Shown: positions 49,644-58,788, numbered from the stretch's first letter. The stretch is 64,000 nt of DNA from Salinimicrobium soli (GCF_048323655.1 NZ_JBLUWW010000002.1:372001-436000); one strand, 5' to 3'. Notes: generated from the sequence alone by a model not told the origin. Made by a program: numbers and translations.

Positions 49644-52607
49644 TTATAAAGTGTCACAATGCATTTCTTCTTTCTTGGAATCTTTGACCGGCTGAGTTTT
49701 TAAACCGTTGTTCTTTTCCTTCAGCATTTGTGTGGTAAGCAGGTTCTTTTGTTCCTCTACCTCCTTACGCAGCTGCTGATCTCTCTCCAGATCAAAGTAA
49801 ACTTTTCCTTCAATAATGGTCTTTTCCGGTTTCGCGTACACTGAAAGTGGATGTGCGTCCCATAATACCAGGTCTGCATCCTTGCCTTCTTTAATACTAC
49901 CTACACGATCATCTATATGAAGTAGTTTGGCCGGATTAAGGGTTACGAATTTCCAGGCTTCTTCTTCGGAAATGTCTCCGTATTTTACACTTTTTGCGGC
50001 CTCCTGATTCAACCTGCGGCTCATTTCGGCATCATCACTGTTGATAGCTACCGTAACTCCTGCATTGTGCATAATTGCAGCGTTTTGTGGAATAGCATCC
50101 TTCACTTCGTATTTATAAGCCCACCAGTCAGAAAAAGTTGAGCCTCCGGCACCGTGTTCAACCATTTTATCGGCCACTTTATAACCTTCAAGGATGTGGG
50201 TGAAGGTGTTGATATTAAATCCGAAGCGTTCGGCCACCTTCATTAGCATATTGATCTCGCTTTGTACATACGAGTGAGCAGTGATATTGCGTTCCCCATT
50301 GAGGATCTCTACCAGCGTTTCCATTTCAATATCCTTGCGGTAAGGTTTGCCACTGTTCTTTAACTTCTGATATTCCTGTGCACGGATGAAGTAATCTACA
50401 AAGACCTGTTCCACACCCATACGGGTTTGGGGGAAGCGTGAATTGCTACTCCGGTTGGCCTGTTTTACGTTTTCTCCCAGCGCAAACTTGATGAACTTCG
50501 GGGAATTGTCGAAGAGCATATCTTCAGGATTTTCACCCCATTTCATTTTCAGAATTGCCGACTGACCTCCAATAGGATTAGCCGATCCATGTAGTAATTG
50601 CATGGTAGTCACTCCCCCGGCAAGGTTTCGGTAGACACCTATATCATCAGGGTCTACAACATCTTCCATCTGTACTTCTGCGGAAGAATTATGTCCGGCT
50701 TCATTCACTGCAGAGGCTGCAAGGTGAGAGTGCTCATCAATAATTCCGGTCGTTAGGTGTTTGCCAGTGGCGTCTATTACCAATGCGTTACCTGCATTCA
50801 GGTTTTTACCTACTTTGGCGATCTTTCCATTTTTTACCAGCACATCTGCGTTTTCAAGTATTCCCTGTTCTTCATTGGTCCATACAGTGGCATTTTTGAA
50901 TAACATATCCTGTTGCTTCGGAAGAGACTTAAAGCCAAAAGCCATATTTGGATAAGTGACGGGAAGTACCTCGTGGGTCTCCACGTCCTTTTTCTTCTCG
51001 TCCTTTTTCTTTTCAGCTGCTTCAGTACGGTTGGCAGTAAAGGAGGTTTCAGAACCATCCGGTAAAATGGCTTTCCCTTCAAGGGTTTCTGCCGGAGCTG
51101 AAACTTTCGCCACTAGCCTGGTATAGGCTGTTTTGGTAGTATCAGGTGAAGAAAGCAGAACATTCAGCCAGTCATTACTGTAAGTGACCTTGGAGCCTAT
51201 TTTCTTGTTGTCAAGATTTACTTCGGCTTTTGGTTTTGAAGGCTCCCCACTGATTTTCATCTTATAGGTGTCACCCGCAAGTTTGACATCATAGGTTCCG
51301 TTGAGGTTCACCACGCTCATGTCCTCGATAACTGATTTTTTTCCCTGTACCCAATTTTCGTAGATGGTTGTTTCTTTGTTAAACACATCTCCTGAAGTGA
51401 TCAAAAAATTAGCCCAGGCACCTTCTTTTAATGTTCCAAGTTTGTTCTCCTGGCCGATCAATTTTGCCGGAGTAGTGGTAAGGGCTGCTAAGGCAGTCTT
51501 TTTGTCAAGTCCGTATGCAATCGCTTTTGCCAGGTTCTCCTTAAAATTCTTTTCGGCTTCCCAGGAGGTAAGCACAAACGGAATTCCCTTTTCTGACATT
51601 TTCTTCAGGTTTGCAGGAGCCTGGTTCCACTCCTTCATATCTCCGAGGGTGGCGTAGCTGGCCAGGTATGGATCTTCCAGGTCAAAGGGTTCCGGGAAAT
51701 TCAAGGGAACAATTATAGTAGCTCCTGTATTTTTGATGGCGTCCAGACGCTCAAATTCTTTACCGCTGCCCAGGATCACATATTGTACATTAAATTCATC
51801 TCCAACCTTGTCTGCCCGTAATTCATCCAGAAGATTATCTGTCTTAAAGATCTGAAGAAGATTTTTGTTGGCATTAAAAGCTTCTAAAGAAAGGTCTTTA
51901 TTATCTACTTTTCCTTTTGAATACCAGTCGGCATCGAGGTAAGTCTGGCGAAGCAAAGCCATAGCCCCCATTATAGAGGTGGGATACATTTGTTTTGATT
52001 TGGCGCTTTTTTCCCAGGAGAAATATTGTGCAGATTCTTCATCCAGGATGCGATCTCCTTCAGTTCCTTCGGAATTCAGGGTGACAAGCATTCCGGTTCC
52101 ACGAACAATTCCATCCGGAGAATGAGTATTTACTACTCCAAAACCTAATTTCCGAAGGCTTTCGGCAGCTTTAGCATCATACTTAAAATTTTCAACCGCA
52201 TTGGTCTCCGGTCTTATGTGATCATTCCAGTAATATCCTTCCCGGGAAGCATCGTACTGCGGATTTCCACTAAAGGGACTTCCGCCGTTGCTTTTTGGTT
52301 TCTCAATTCCGAAGTGGGTGAAGAGATCAATAAAGGAAGGGTATACTTCTTTTCCCTTGAGATCAACTACCACAGAGTTCTTAGGAACATTCACAGATTT
52401 TCCCACAGCCGTGATCTTTCCGTTTTGCACGGCTAACATTCCATTCTCAATAACGGTGGATGGATCAACATGGATTCTGGCATTTTTCAACACCGTGTAA
52501 TTGGTGTTGACATCGGCCTTGACGGCGTCATTTTTAGGGAAGTACTCCTGTGCCTGCAGGCCGAGGGAGGCACTGAACAGAACACACATTAGCAATTTTA
52601 ATTTCAT
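49644..52607 (-). CDS. Secreted amidohydrolase with two amidohydrolase-type halves
   Basis: A 987-residue protein with a signal peptide (MKLKLLMCVLFSASLGLQAQ). The first half (residues about 30-440) has the layout of an amidohydrolase but reads YPSFIDLFTHFGIEKP where HxH should be, so it is probably inactive. An intervening beta-rich insert (about 440-560) follows. The second half has the intact metal motif TGIIDEHSHLAAS (about residue 647), a later His in FTHILEGYKVADK, and NSDDAEMSRRL with the catalytic Asp. It ends in KEGKDADLVLWDAHPLS. It may hydrolyse an exported imide or amide; the substrate is unknown. It is in an operon with the 48330 gene. Confidence 0.85.
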   Translation of the reverse strand: MKLKLLMCVLFSASLGLQAQEYFPKNDAVKADVNTNYTVLKNARIHVDPSTVIENGMLAVQNGKITAVGKSVNVPKNSVVVDLKGKEVYPSFIDLFTHFGIEKPKSNGGSPFSGNPQYDASREGYYWNDHIRPETNAVENFKYDAKAAESLRKLGFGVVNTHSPDGIVRGTGMLVTLNSEGTEGDRILDEESAQYFSWEKSAKSKQMYPTSIMGAMALLRQTYLDADWYSKGKVDNKDLSLEAFNANKNLLQIFKTDNLLDELRADKVGDEFNVQYVILGSGKEFERLDAIKNTGATIIVPLNFPEPFDLEDPYLASYATLGDMKEWNQAPANLKKMSEKGIPFVLTSWEAEKNFKENLAKAIAYGLDKKTALAALTTTPAKLIGQENKLGTLKEGAWANFLITSGDVFNKETTIYENWVQGKKSVIEDMSVVNLNGTYDVKLAGDTYKMKISGEPSKPKAEVNLDNKKIGSKVTYSNDWLNVLLSSPDTTKTAYTRLVAKVSAPAETLEGKAILPDGSETSFTANRTEAAEKKKDEKKKDVETHEVLPVTYPNMAFGFKSLPKQQDMLFKNATVWTNEEQGILENADVLVKNGKIAKVGKNLNAGNALVIDATGKHLTTGIIDEHSHLAASAVNEAGHNSSAEVQMEDVVDPDDIGVYRNLAGGVTTMQLLHGSANPIGGQSAILKMKWGENPEDMLFDNSPKFIKFALGENVKQANRSSNSRFPQTRMGVEQVFVDYFIRAQEYQKLKNSGKPYRKDIEMETLVEILNGERNITAHSYVQSEINMLMKVAERFGFNINTFTHILEGYKVADKMVEHGAGGSTFSDWWAYKYEVKDAIPQNAAIMHNAGVTVAINSDDAEMSRRLNQEAAKSVKYGDISEEEAWKFVTLNPAKLLHIDDRVGSIKEGKDADLVLWDAHPLSVYAKPEKTIIEGKVYFDLERDQQLRKEVEEQKNLLTTQMLKEKNNGLKTQPVKDSKKEEMHCDTL

Positions 52608-52675
52608 AAAAAGTTTAGGAATTTGGTGATAAATAAGTTGGAAGGTAAGGTAATAAAAAAAATGAACAGCAGCAG

Positions 52676-53749
52676 CTAAGGCTCTAACGGCCTGTTCTTG
52701 TAATAGTTGACCAACAGGGCGACCACGTAGCTATAGCTTCGCATTCCCTCCGGCTGATTATTGGCTTTCAGGAAATTATTGTAGGTCATCATAAAGACCG
52801 GTTCAAAGGGGTTTTGATGTCGCTCCCAGAATTCGCGAACTTCCAGGTAATTAAGTGTGATCCCGTAGTTGAGGTCTTTCAGCAATTCATTGGTGAGTTC
52901 AGGTTCCCTTCTAAAAAGTTCGCTCAGGCAATAACCTAAAGCAAAAGTGTAGCCCGAATACCTGAAATAGATATCGGGGTGATTCATGGTTGACAGACAG
53001 GCAAGGAAATTTGCTTCGTTCTCCTTAGCAAACCCCAGTTGGTGCCCAATTTCATGACTTGCAGTTGTTGGTAATTTATAGGGAACAATAATGGTGTTCA
53101 CCTGTCCTTCGTTGGTGAGCGGATTTAAATAGCCATTGAAGCCCATATAAGTTAAGGGAAGGCTGTAAAGGGAACGTTTAAGGCTTACCCGCCGGTAATC
53201 GAGTTCCGGAAAATCATCCTGCACGTTATCGTAACCTATCACGGCCATTTCTAATAATCCCGATTTGCTGTAGGGCATCACCACCTTTGCAGAATCATTC
53301 GCAGTGATGGCTAATTGTAGCTCATTAGATCTTGAAATCAGATGTTTGGTTAACTCTACCAACTCTTCGGTAGTGTAATCGTTATCTATACCCAGCGTTT
53401 TATGCAGGGGGAGCCGGTAATAATTGAACCCCCAAAAAAGGTTAAAGCAGGCATAGATAAGGGAAAGAGTGGCAAACAATTCCAGGATCCAGCGCTTGGG
53501 ATCTTTAAATCGCTGTTTGAATCTGAGGACAACCCAGCGGATCAACATTATTATAAGAAGTCCGTATAAAAGATCGCCCAGGGAAAAAGGTAAAAAACCC
53601 AAACCGAGTCGCATAAGGGAGGAAGTGTATGGGTAAATTCCTTTGCTATACCATTGTTCCACAAATGCAGAATGCGAAGATAACAGCTTGATCAACAGGA
53701 TTTGAGCCGGTAGGAGTAACGCTAAAATAAGGGCTGATCGTTTCTTCAC
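52676..53749 (-). CDS. DUF3810 membrane protein with zincin-type motif
   Basis: A 357-residue protein with about three N-terminal transmembrane helices (ALILALLLPAQILLIKLLSS, then two more by residue 130) and a soluble C-terminal part. The motif TTASHEIGHQLGFAKENEA (HExxH, about residue 229) suggests a metallopeptidase, and DUF3810 members are typical of Bacteroidota. Function unknown, probably envelope-associated. The apparent start is GTG at 53749. It is divergent from pepD. Confidence 0.85.
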   Translation of the reverse strand: MKKRSALILALLLPAQILLIKLLSSHSAFVEQWYSKGIYPYTSSLMRLGLGFLPFSLGDLLYGLLIIMLIRWVVLRFKQRFKDPKRWILELFATLSLIYACFNLFWGFNYYRLPLHKTLGIDNDYTTEELVELTKHLISRSNELQLAITANDSAKVVMPYSKSGLLEMAVIGYDNVQDDFPELDYRRVSLKRSLYSLPLTYMGFNGYLNPLTNEGQVNTIIVPYKLPTTASHEIGHQLGFAKENEANFLACLSTMNHPDIYFRYSGYTFALGYCLSELFRREPELTNELLKDLNYGITLNYLEVREFWERHQNPFEPVFMMTYNNFLKANNQPEGMRSYSYVVALLVNYYKNRPLEP

Positions 53750-53832
53750 CTCTCAAAAATACGAAAATTTGAAACCGTTCTGTAGGTATAATTTTACGTG
53801 TTGCCGGTGCTTTCCACTTATTCGAGAACCCT

Positions 53833-53840
53833 TATATTTG
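53833..53840 (+). promoter_or_regulatory. -7 element of pepD
   Basis: TATATTTG matches TAnnTTTG, 24 bases before the ATG at 53865; a TTTC near the -33 position (53811) is a partial match. Confidence 0.5.
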
Positions 53841-53864
53841 CTCAAATACAAATCCAAAATACCA

Positions 53865-55331
53865 ATGAACGAAGAAATAAGAGCTTTGGAACCAAAGCCA
53901 CTCTGGAATAAATTTGCTGACCTAAACGATGTTCCCCGACCTTCAAAAAAGGAAGAAAGGGTGATCGAATTCATGAAGAACTTTGGAAATAAACTTGGGC
54001 TTGAAACCCAGGTTGATGAAGTCGGAAACGTTATTATCAGGAAGCCGGCCACCAAGGGAATGGAAGATCGCAAGGCAGTTGTACTGCAATCTCACCTCGA
54101 CATGGTCCATCAAAAGAACAACGATTCCGATTTTGATTTTGATACGCAGGGCATTGAGATGCATGTGGAAGGAGATTGGGTCAAAGCCAATGGTACCACT
54201 TTAGGAGCTGATAACGGTTTGGGAGTAGCCACCATGATGGCGATCCTGGAAAGTGATACGATCGAACACCCTACCCTCGAAGCGCTTTTTACGATAGATG
54301 AAGAGACCGGAATGACAGGAGCTATGGGTTTAAAACCCGGAATTTTAAAAGGAGAAATTCTGTTGAACCTCGATACAGAAGAAGATGATGAAATAGGCAT
54401 TGGATGTGCCGGGGGAGTAGACATTACCGCAAAAAGAACCTACAAAGAGGAAGAAGTACTTAAAGGAGCTACTGCTTATAAAATAGTAGTAAAAGGTCTT
54501 CAGGGAGGACATTCCGGAATGGACATTATTAAAGGTCTTGGGAATGCCAATAAACTAATGAACCGACTGCTTCATAACGGATTCGAAAAATACGGAATGA
54601 GGATCGCCTTCATAAATGGTGGTGGTTTGCGCAATGCCATTCCGCGTGAGAGTGAAGCTGTGGTTACGGTCGATAAGGTTCAAAGAGAGGAATTTCTTTC
54701 TGAAACAAAAGAATTGGTGAGCCAGATAGAGCAGGAGTACAAAACTCTGGAGCCAAAACTAAAAATTGAAGTAACAGAAACTTCAATGCCTGAAAAAGTG
54801 ATGGAAACCGGGGTACAGGAACTTCTTACCCGCGCTGTTTACTCAGTACACAATGGGGTTTACAGAATGAGCCCAGAGATGGAAGGTTTGGTAGAGACCT
54901 CAAACAACCTCGCCAGGGTTTCTGTTGAGGATGGAAATATCGAGATACGTTGTCTTACCCGTTCCTCGGTAGAATCATCAAAGACAGATCTTTCTAATGG
55001 AATTCGTGCAGGATTAGAGTTGGCAGGATTTGATGTGGAGCTTTCCGGAGCATATCCCGGCTGGGCGCCAAATACAGATTCTCCGATCTTGAAGGTTCTA
55101 GATGAACTGTATCAAAAACTCAACAACAAGAAAGCCGAAGTTGCTGCCTGTCATGCGGGACTGGAATGCGGAATACTGGGGCACAATTATCCCGAAATGG
55201 ATATGATCTCTTTTGGTCCGACTATTCGGGGAGCACATTCTCCAGATGAGAGGGCAAGTATTTCTTCAGCTCAAAAATACTGGAAATTCGTACTTGAGGT
55301 ATTGAAGAATATTCCGAAGAAAGCGGCGTAA
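53865..55331 (+). CDS. pepD: Aminoacyl-histidine dipeptidase (M20 family)
   Basis: About 488 residues from the ATG at 53865 (MNEEIRALEPKPLWNKFADL); upstream in-frame sequence is not homologous and lies before the promoter. A metallopeptidase of the M20C clan cleaving Xaa-His dipeptides such as carnosine. Metal and catalytic signatures: VLQSHLDMVHQ (about residue 76), TLGADNGLGVATMMAIL (about 112), LFTIDEETGMTGAMGL (about 140), GLQGGHSGMDI (about 213) and CHAGLECGIL near the end. It is cytoplasmic (no signal peptide) and supplies amino acids from peptides. Confidence 0.95.
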   Translation: MNEEIRALEPKPLWNKFADLNDVPRPSKKEERVIEFMKNFGNKLGLETQVDEVGNVIIRKPATKGMEDRKAVVLQSHLDMVHQKNNDSDFDFDTQGIEMHVEGDWVKANGTTLGADNGLGVATMMAILESDTIEHPTLEALFTIDEETGMTGAMGLKPGILKGEILLNLDTEEDDEIGIGCAGGVDITAKRTYKEEEVLKGATAYKIVVKGLQGGHSGMDIIKGLGNANKLMNRLLHNGFEKYGMRIAFINGGGLRNAIPRESEAVVTVDKVQREEFLSETKELVSQIEQEYKTLEPKLKIEVTETSMPEKVMETGVQELLTRAVYSVHNGVYRMSPEMEGLVETSNNLARVSVEDGNIEIRCLTRSSVESSKTDLSNGIRAGLELAGFDVELSGAYPGWAPNTDSPILKVLDELYQKLNNKKAEVAACHAGLECGILGHNYPEMDMISFGPTIRGAHSPDERASISSAQKYWKFVLEVLKNIPKKAA

Positions 55332-55351
55332 CTCCGACTTTGCTTAAAATT

Positions 55352-55389
55352 AAAAGGCAGCCAAAAATGTCATTTTTGGCTGCCTTTTT
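55352..55389. terminator. Bidirectional terminator with the AAAAATG-T-CATTTTT dyad
   Basis: A 17-base perfect inverted repeat around a central T: AAAGGCAGCC at the base, AAAAATG/CATTTTT at the top, then a T run. It serves pepD and the converging isomerase gene. Confidence 0.88.
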
Positions 55390-55406
55390 TTGTTCTTGAG
55401 TGGGGT

Positions 55407-56525
55407 CTATTTAACCGATACCATTTCAATTTCAAAGATAAGATCAGATCCTGGTGGAATTACAGGAGCAAATCCGCGCTCTCCATATCCAAGGTGGGAA
55501 GGAATGTAAAGAACGACTTTATCACCTACTTTCATTTGCTGAATACCTTCTTTGAACCCCGGGATCATTCGTGCTTCAGGGCTGTAAGGTACCGGCATAG
55601 GAGTGTATCCCTGCATTTCCTCTCTGCGCTGATTGAAAATTCCGGCTTCTTTGGCAACCTCGGCTATGTTAGTGTCGAATATCTGGCCATCAGCCAAATA
55701 TCCCTGGTAGTTTACCATCACAGTATCACCCAATTTTGGTTGAGGGCCTTCGCCTTCTTCCAAATATGTGATCTGCAGGCCACTCTCCAGTTCTTTGGCG
55801 TCAGGTTTTAGTTCTTCATATTTCTGAGCCTTCTCTTGTTTTTGCTCAGCCATTTTCTGCTCTTTAACCTCTTGCTCCTTTTTAAAATCTTCCAATTTAT
55901 CGGCAAGGACATTTGGAGCGTCAAATTTTTTGGCTTTATCCCCTTTTCTGATGATGTTCACTTCCTCCATTACAACATCCTGAACCGGTTTGTCTCCCGG
56001 TGCTGTCTCTACAGTCCCAATAGCATCTACAACATCCTGTCCCATCACGATCTTTCCGAAGACTGTGTGCATGGTATCCAGCCATGGGGTTTCTTTAAGG
56101 GTAATAAAGAATTGGCTTCCGTTGGTATCGGGACCGGAATTGGCCATAGAAAGAATTCCTTTTGATTCGTGTTTTAAAGTATCAACGATCTCATTCGGAA
56201 ATTTATACCCGGGACCACCGCTACCTGTTCCTTCGGGGTCTCCTCCCTGGATCATGAAATCTTCGATCACACGGTGAAACTTCAGATTATTATAAAAAGG
56301 TTTTCCCTTGTACTGGTCATCCACCATAGTGCTGGTACCTTCAGCCAGGGAAACAAAACTGGCTACGGTCATAGGAGTAGCCTCGTAAAAAAGTTCGGCA
56401 ACAAAAGTTCCTTTATTGGTTTTGAATTCGGCGTACATGCCGTCTTCCAACTCAGGATATTCCTCATTACATGAGGCAAGGGTTAAAAAAATACTGCAAA
56501 GAAGCAATAGACTGATTTTCTTCAT
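55407..56525 (-). CDS. Lipoprotein peptidyl-prolyl isomerase: cyclophilin-FKBP fusion
   Basis: A 372-residue lipoprotein (MKKISLLLLCSIFLTLASCN, lipobox LASC) with two different isomerase domains. An N-terminal cyclophilin (residues about 30-190) is shown by FHRVIEDFMIQGGDPEGTGS, NSGPDTNGSQFFITL and WLDTMHTVFGKIV. After a charged helical linker (about 205-245), a C-terminal FKBP (about 260-372) follows with GDTVMVNYQGYLADGQIFDT, MKVGDKVVLYIPSHLGYGER and PPGSDLIFEIEMV. It likely assists folding of outer-membrane or periplasmic proteins. It is six bases downstream of gldI in the same orientation. Confidence 0.92.
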   Translation of the reverse strand: MKKISLLLLCSIFLTLASCNEEYPELEDGMYAEFKTNKGTFVAELFYEATPMTVASFVSLAEGTSTMVDDQYKGKPFYNNLKFHRVIEDFMIQGGDPEGTGSGGPGYKFPNEIVDTLKHESKGILSMANSGPDTNGSQFFITLKETPWLDTMHTVFGKIVMGQDVVDAIGTVETAPGDKPVQDVVMEEVNIIRKGDKAKKFDAPNVLADKLEDFKKEQEVKEQKMAEQKQEKAQKYEELKPDAKELESGLQITYLEEGEGPQPKLGDTVMVNYQGYLADGQIFDTNIAEVAKEAGIFNQRREEMQGYTPMPVPYSPEARMIPGFKEGIQQMKVGDKVVLYIPSHLGYGERGFAPVIPPGSDLIFEIEMVSVK

Positions 56526-56531
56526 TTTCGA

Positions 56532-57110
56532 TTATTTGTTTTGATTGTTATTTTCTGTGGTGATCTTATTTAGGGTTACGGTGGAGATCACCGGAACATC
56601 TGATCCTATTTTCTTTTTGTCGCCGTAATAGCCATAGGCCTTGTGGGAAGGGAATAGAAAGGTGACCGTCTCGCCTTCCTGCATCAGCTTCAATCCCTCG
56701 CGGAGCCCACTGAATAATTTCTCTTTGTCCATCACGTAAGTGCGGCTCTGGAGTTCATCTTTAGAGTAAATGACCTGCCCGTCCAGCGTTCTGAGGTCGT
56801 AGTTGAAAACTACCTCGTCCCCAAATTGAGGTGTGGGTCCAGCCAGGGTATCTTTTTTATTGTAGTAATACCAAAATCCGTTGGGGGAAGAGATATAGTT
56901 GTTGGAGGAATCGGCTTCAATGATCTGCTGAATGAGATCTTCCTGCGCAGCTACAATTTCTTTATTTCGTTTGATGGACTCATTAATATAGGAACCCGAT
57001 TTCTGGGTCACGGGACGTCGGGCTTCCGGAGATTTACAGGAAATGAAAAACATAATCCCAATCATCATAAGGGCCAACTTCATTGCATGCTTTCTCATTC
57101 GATTTCTCAT
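56532..57110 (-). CDS. gldI: Gliding-motility-associated FKBP-type peptidyl-prolyl isomerase GldI
   Basis: A 192-residue lipoprotein of FKBP type. The N-terminal signal ends at the lipobox FISC (about residue 25). The FKBP core reads GDEVVFNYDLRTLDGQVIYS, GLREGLKLMQEGETVTFLFP and SHKAYGYYGDKKKIG. In Flavobacterium GldI is needed for gliding and the associated type IX secretion machinery, so a gliding or T9SS-capable organism is suggested. The start could be the ATG at 57110, 57098 or 57083; the first is kept. It lies 27 bases downstream of the DHH phosphoesterase gene. Confidence 0.88.
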   Translation of the reverse strand: MRNRMRKHAMKLALMMIGIMFFISCKSPEARRPVTQKSGSYINESIKRNKEIVAAQEDLIQQIIEADSSNNYISSPNGFWYYYNKKDTLAGPTPQFGDEVVFNYDLRTLDGQVIYSKDELQSRTYVMDKEKLFSGLREGLKLMQEGETVTFLFPSHKAYGYYGDKKKIGSDVPVISTVTLNKITTENNNQNK

Positions 57111-57137
57111 TGTATTTGCTGGTAAAGACTTCGCTGC

Positions 57138-58238
57138 TTATCCCGCCAGGCTTGTCCTGTATTCGGGTAAGATACTAATAAATTTCTCAACGGTTTCTTT
57201 TAGCGGAAGGTCACTTCTTCCGCCGGCAGCGTTAATATGGCCACCTCCATGGAAATATTTACGTGCAAAATCATTGACCGAAAATGTGCCTTTTGATCGG
57301 AGGGAGATCTTGACAATATTTTCAGCTTTGTTCTCTATAAAAATGGCTGCGAAAATAATTCCGGAAAGGGATAATCCGTAATTCACGAAACCTTCAGTAT
57401 CTCCTTTTCTGTAATTATAACGATCGAGCTCCTCCTGGGATAAGGTGATATAAGCTGTTCTCAATTCTTCCACCACCTGCAGATTTTGCAGGGCGACCCC
57501 TAAAAGTTGCAATTGATTGTAGGAGCTGGTGTCGTAAACATTCTCATGAATACTGGTATTATCGGCTCCTTTTTCAATGAGATCAGCCAGCACCAGATGT
57601 GTTCTGCTGGTGGTAGAACGATATCTGAAAGAACCGGTATCTGTCATGATACCTGTATACAAACAGGTGGCGACCTGCGGAGTTATATGATCTGTCAGGC
57701 CAATGTTCTCAAAAAAGTGATAGACCATCTGGCAGGTGGAGCACATGGTGACATCGCTATAGGTGACCACAGCGTAATCGTCTGGTTGCTGGTGATGGTC
57801 GATCATAATGAAATCGGCAGTTGCCGCTTCGAGGCTGTCTGTCATTTCTCCCGCTCTCGAAAGATGGTTGAAGTCCAGGGTAAAGATGATCTCAGCCTGA
57901 CTGATAAGTTCGTCACAGCGGCTTTTTTCCTGTTCATATATGAGTACTTCTTCCTGGTATGGCATCCACTTCAGGAAATCTGGGTAATCATTGGGCGCGA
58001 TCAATTCCACATCGTGATCAAGGGTTTCCAGAAGTATTTTAAGTGCCAGGGTCGAACCCATTGCATCGCCGTCCGGCCCCTTGTGCGGGACGATCACGAT
58101 CTTTCGGGGGTGGGCCAGTAACTCTTTAACTTTTGAAATATCCTTGTCTGTCATAGAGAGCGAAGATACTATATTTTCAATATTTTGATGAAAGCCTGTA
58201 GTGAAATCTGGCTTTTCAATAGCTTCGGAAAATGGCAT
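57138..58238 (-). CDS. DHH-family phosphoesterase (NrnA/PAP phosphatase-like)
   Basis: A 366-residue enzyme of the DHH/DHHA1 type; members degrade nano-RNAs, pAp or cyclic-dinucleotide products. Motifs: PHKGPDGDAMGST (about residue 52), FTLDFNHLSRAGEM (about 116), MIDHHQQPDDYA (the DHH motif, about 140), TGIMTDTGSFRYR (about 195) and the C-terminal DHHA1 GGGHINAAGGR (about 336). The ATG at 58238 is supported by a -7 box upstream; a second ATG at 58154 matches the conserved core and cannot be excluded. It precedes gldI in the same direction. Confidence 0.92.
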   Translation of the reverse strand: MPFSEAIEKPDFTTGFHQNIENIVSSLSMTDKDISKVKELLAHPRKIVIVPHKGPDGDAMGSTLALKILLETLDHDVELIAPNDYPDFLKWMPYQEEVLIYEQEKSRCDELISQAEIIFTLDFNHLSRAGEMTDSLEAATADFIMIDHHQQPDDYAVVTYSDVTMCSTCQMVYHFFENIGLTDHITPQVATCLYTGIMTDTGSFRYRSTTSRTHLVLADLIEKGADNTSIHENVYDTSSYNQLQLLGVALQNLQVVEELRTAYITLSQEELDRYNYRKGDTEGFVNYGLSLSGIIFAAIFIENKAENIVKISLRSKGTFSVNDFARKYFHGGGHINAAGGRSDLPLKETVEKFISILPEYRTSLAG

Positions 58239-58251
58239 TCTTCAATTAAAA

Positions 58252-58282
58252 ATTGGAAATGGCTTTAGTTTGACTATTTTTG
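58252..58282 (+). promoter_or_regulatory. Promoter of ndk
   Basis: ATTG (58252-58255), a 19-base spacer and TATTTTTG (58275-58282) fit TTTG-N19-TAnnTTTG with one mismatch, 22 bases before the ATG. Confidence 0.6.
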
Positions 58283-58285
58283 CAC

Positions 58286-58293
58286 CAAAATTA
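58286..58293 (-). promoter_or_regulatory. -7 element of the DHH phosphoesterase gene
   Basis: TAATTTTG on the reverse strand, adjacent to the ndk promoter and 47 bases before the ATG at 58238; it supports the longer start. Confidence 0.4.
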
Positions 58294-58304
58294 AAATTGA
58301 AGTA

Positions 58305-58724
58305 ATGGCAGGAAACAGAACTTTCACCATGTTAAAGCCCGATGCAGTTGAAAAAGGACACATTGGAGCTATTTTAGATCAGATCACAGCTTCCGGGTTC
58401 AGAATTGTGGCAATGAAACTTACCCAAATGACCCGTCGTGATGCTGAGAAGTTTTACGAGATCCACAAAGAGCGTCCTTTCTTTGGAGAATTGGTTGAAT
58501 TCATGACCCGTGGCCCAATTGTAGCTGCTATTCTTGAAAAAGAGAACGCTGTTGAAGATTTTAGAACTCTTATTGGAGCTACCAATCCTGAAGACGCTGC
58601 TGAAGGTACTATCAGAAAGAAATATGCAGCTTCTGTAGGTGAGAACGCTGTTCACGGAAGTGACAGCGACGAAAATGCCAAGATTGAAGGAGAGTTTCAT
58701 TTCGCCGGAAGGGAAATGTTCTAA
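58305..58724 (+). CDS. ndk: Nucleoside-diphosphate kinase
   Basis: A 139-residue enzyme that balances NTP and dNTP pools by a phospho-histidine intermediate. NRTFTMLKPDAVEKGHIGAI opens the protein, and the active-site histidine is in ENAVHGSDSDENA (residue 117), with the conserved region RPFFGELVEFMTRGPIVAAI before it. The length and all catalytic positions are normal for the family. Its promoter is well conserved and it ends at a strong terminator shared with the converging unknown gene. Confidence 0.97.
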   Translation: MAGNRTFTMLKPDAVEKGHIGAILDQITASGFRIVAMKLTQMTRRDAEKFYEIHKERPFFGELVEFMTRGPIVAAILEKENAVEDFRTLIGATNPEDAAEGTIRKKYAASVGENAVHGSDSDENAKIEGEFHFAGREMF

Positions 58725-58744
58725 TTCCTCTTTATAATACTATT

Positions 58745-58776
58745 CAAAAACCACCTTTTTCGAGGTGGTTTTTTTA
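58745..58776. terminator. Terminator after ndk
   Basis: Stem AACCACCT / AGGTGGTT, small loop, flanked by A and T runs; likely used in both directions. Confidence 0.85.
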
Positions 58777-58788
58777 TGCCTTTAATTC

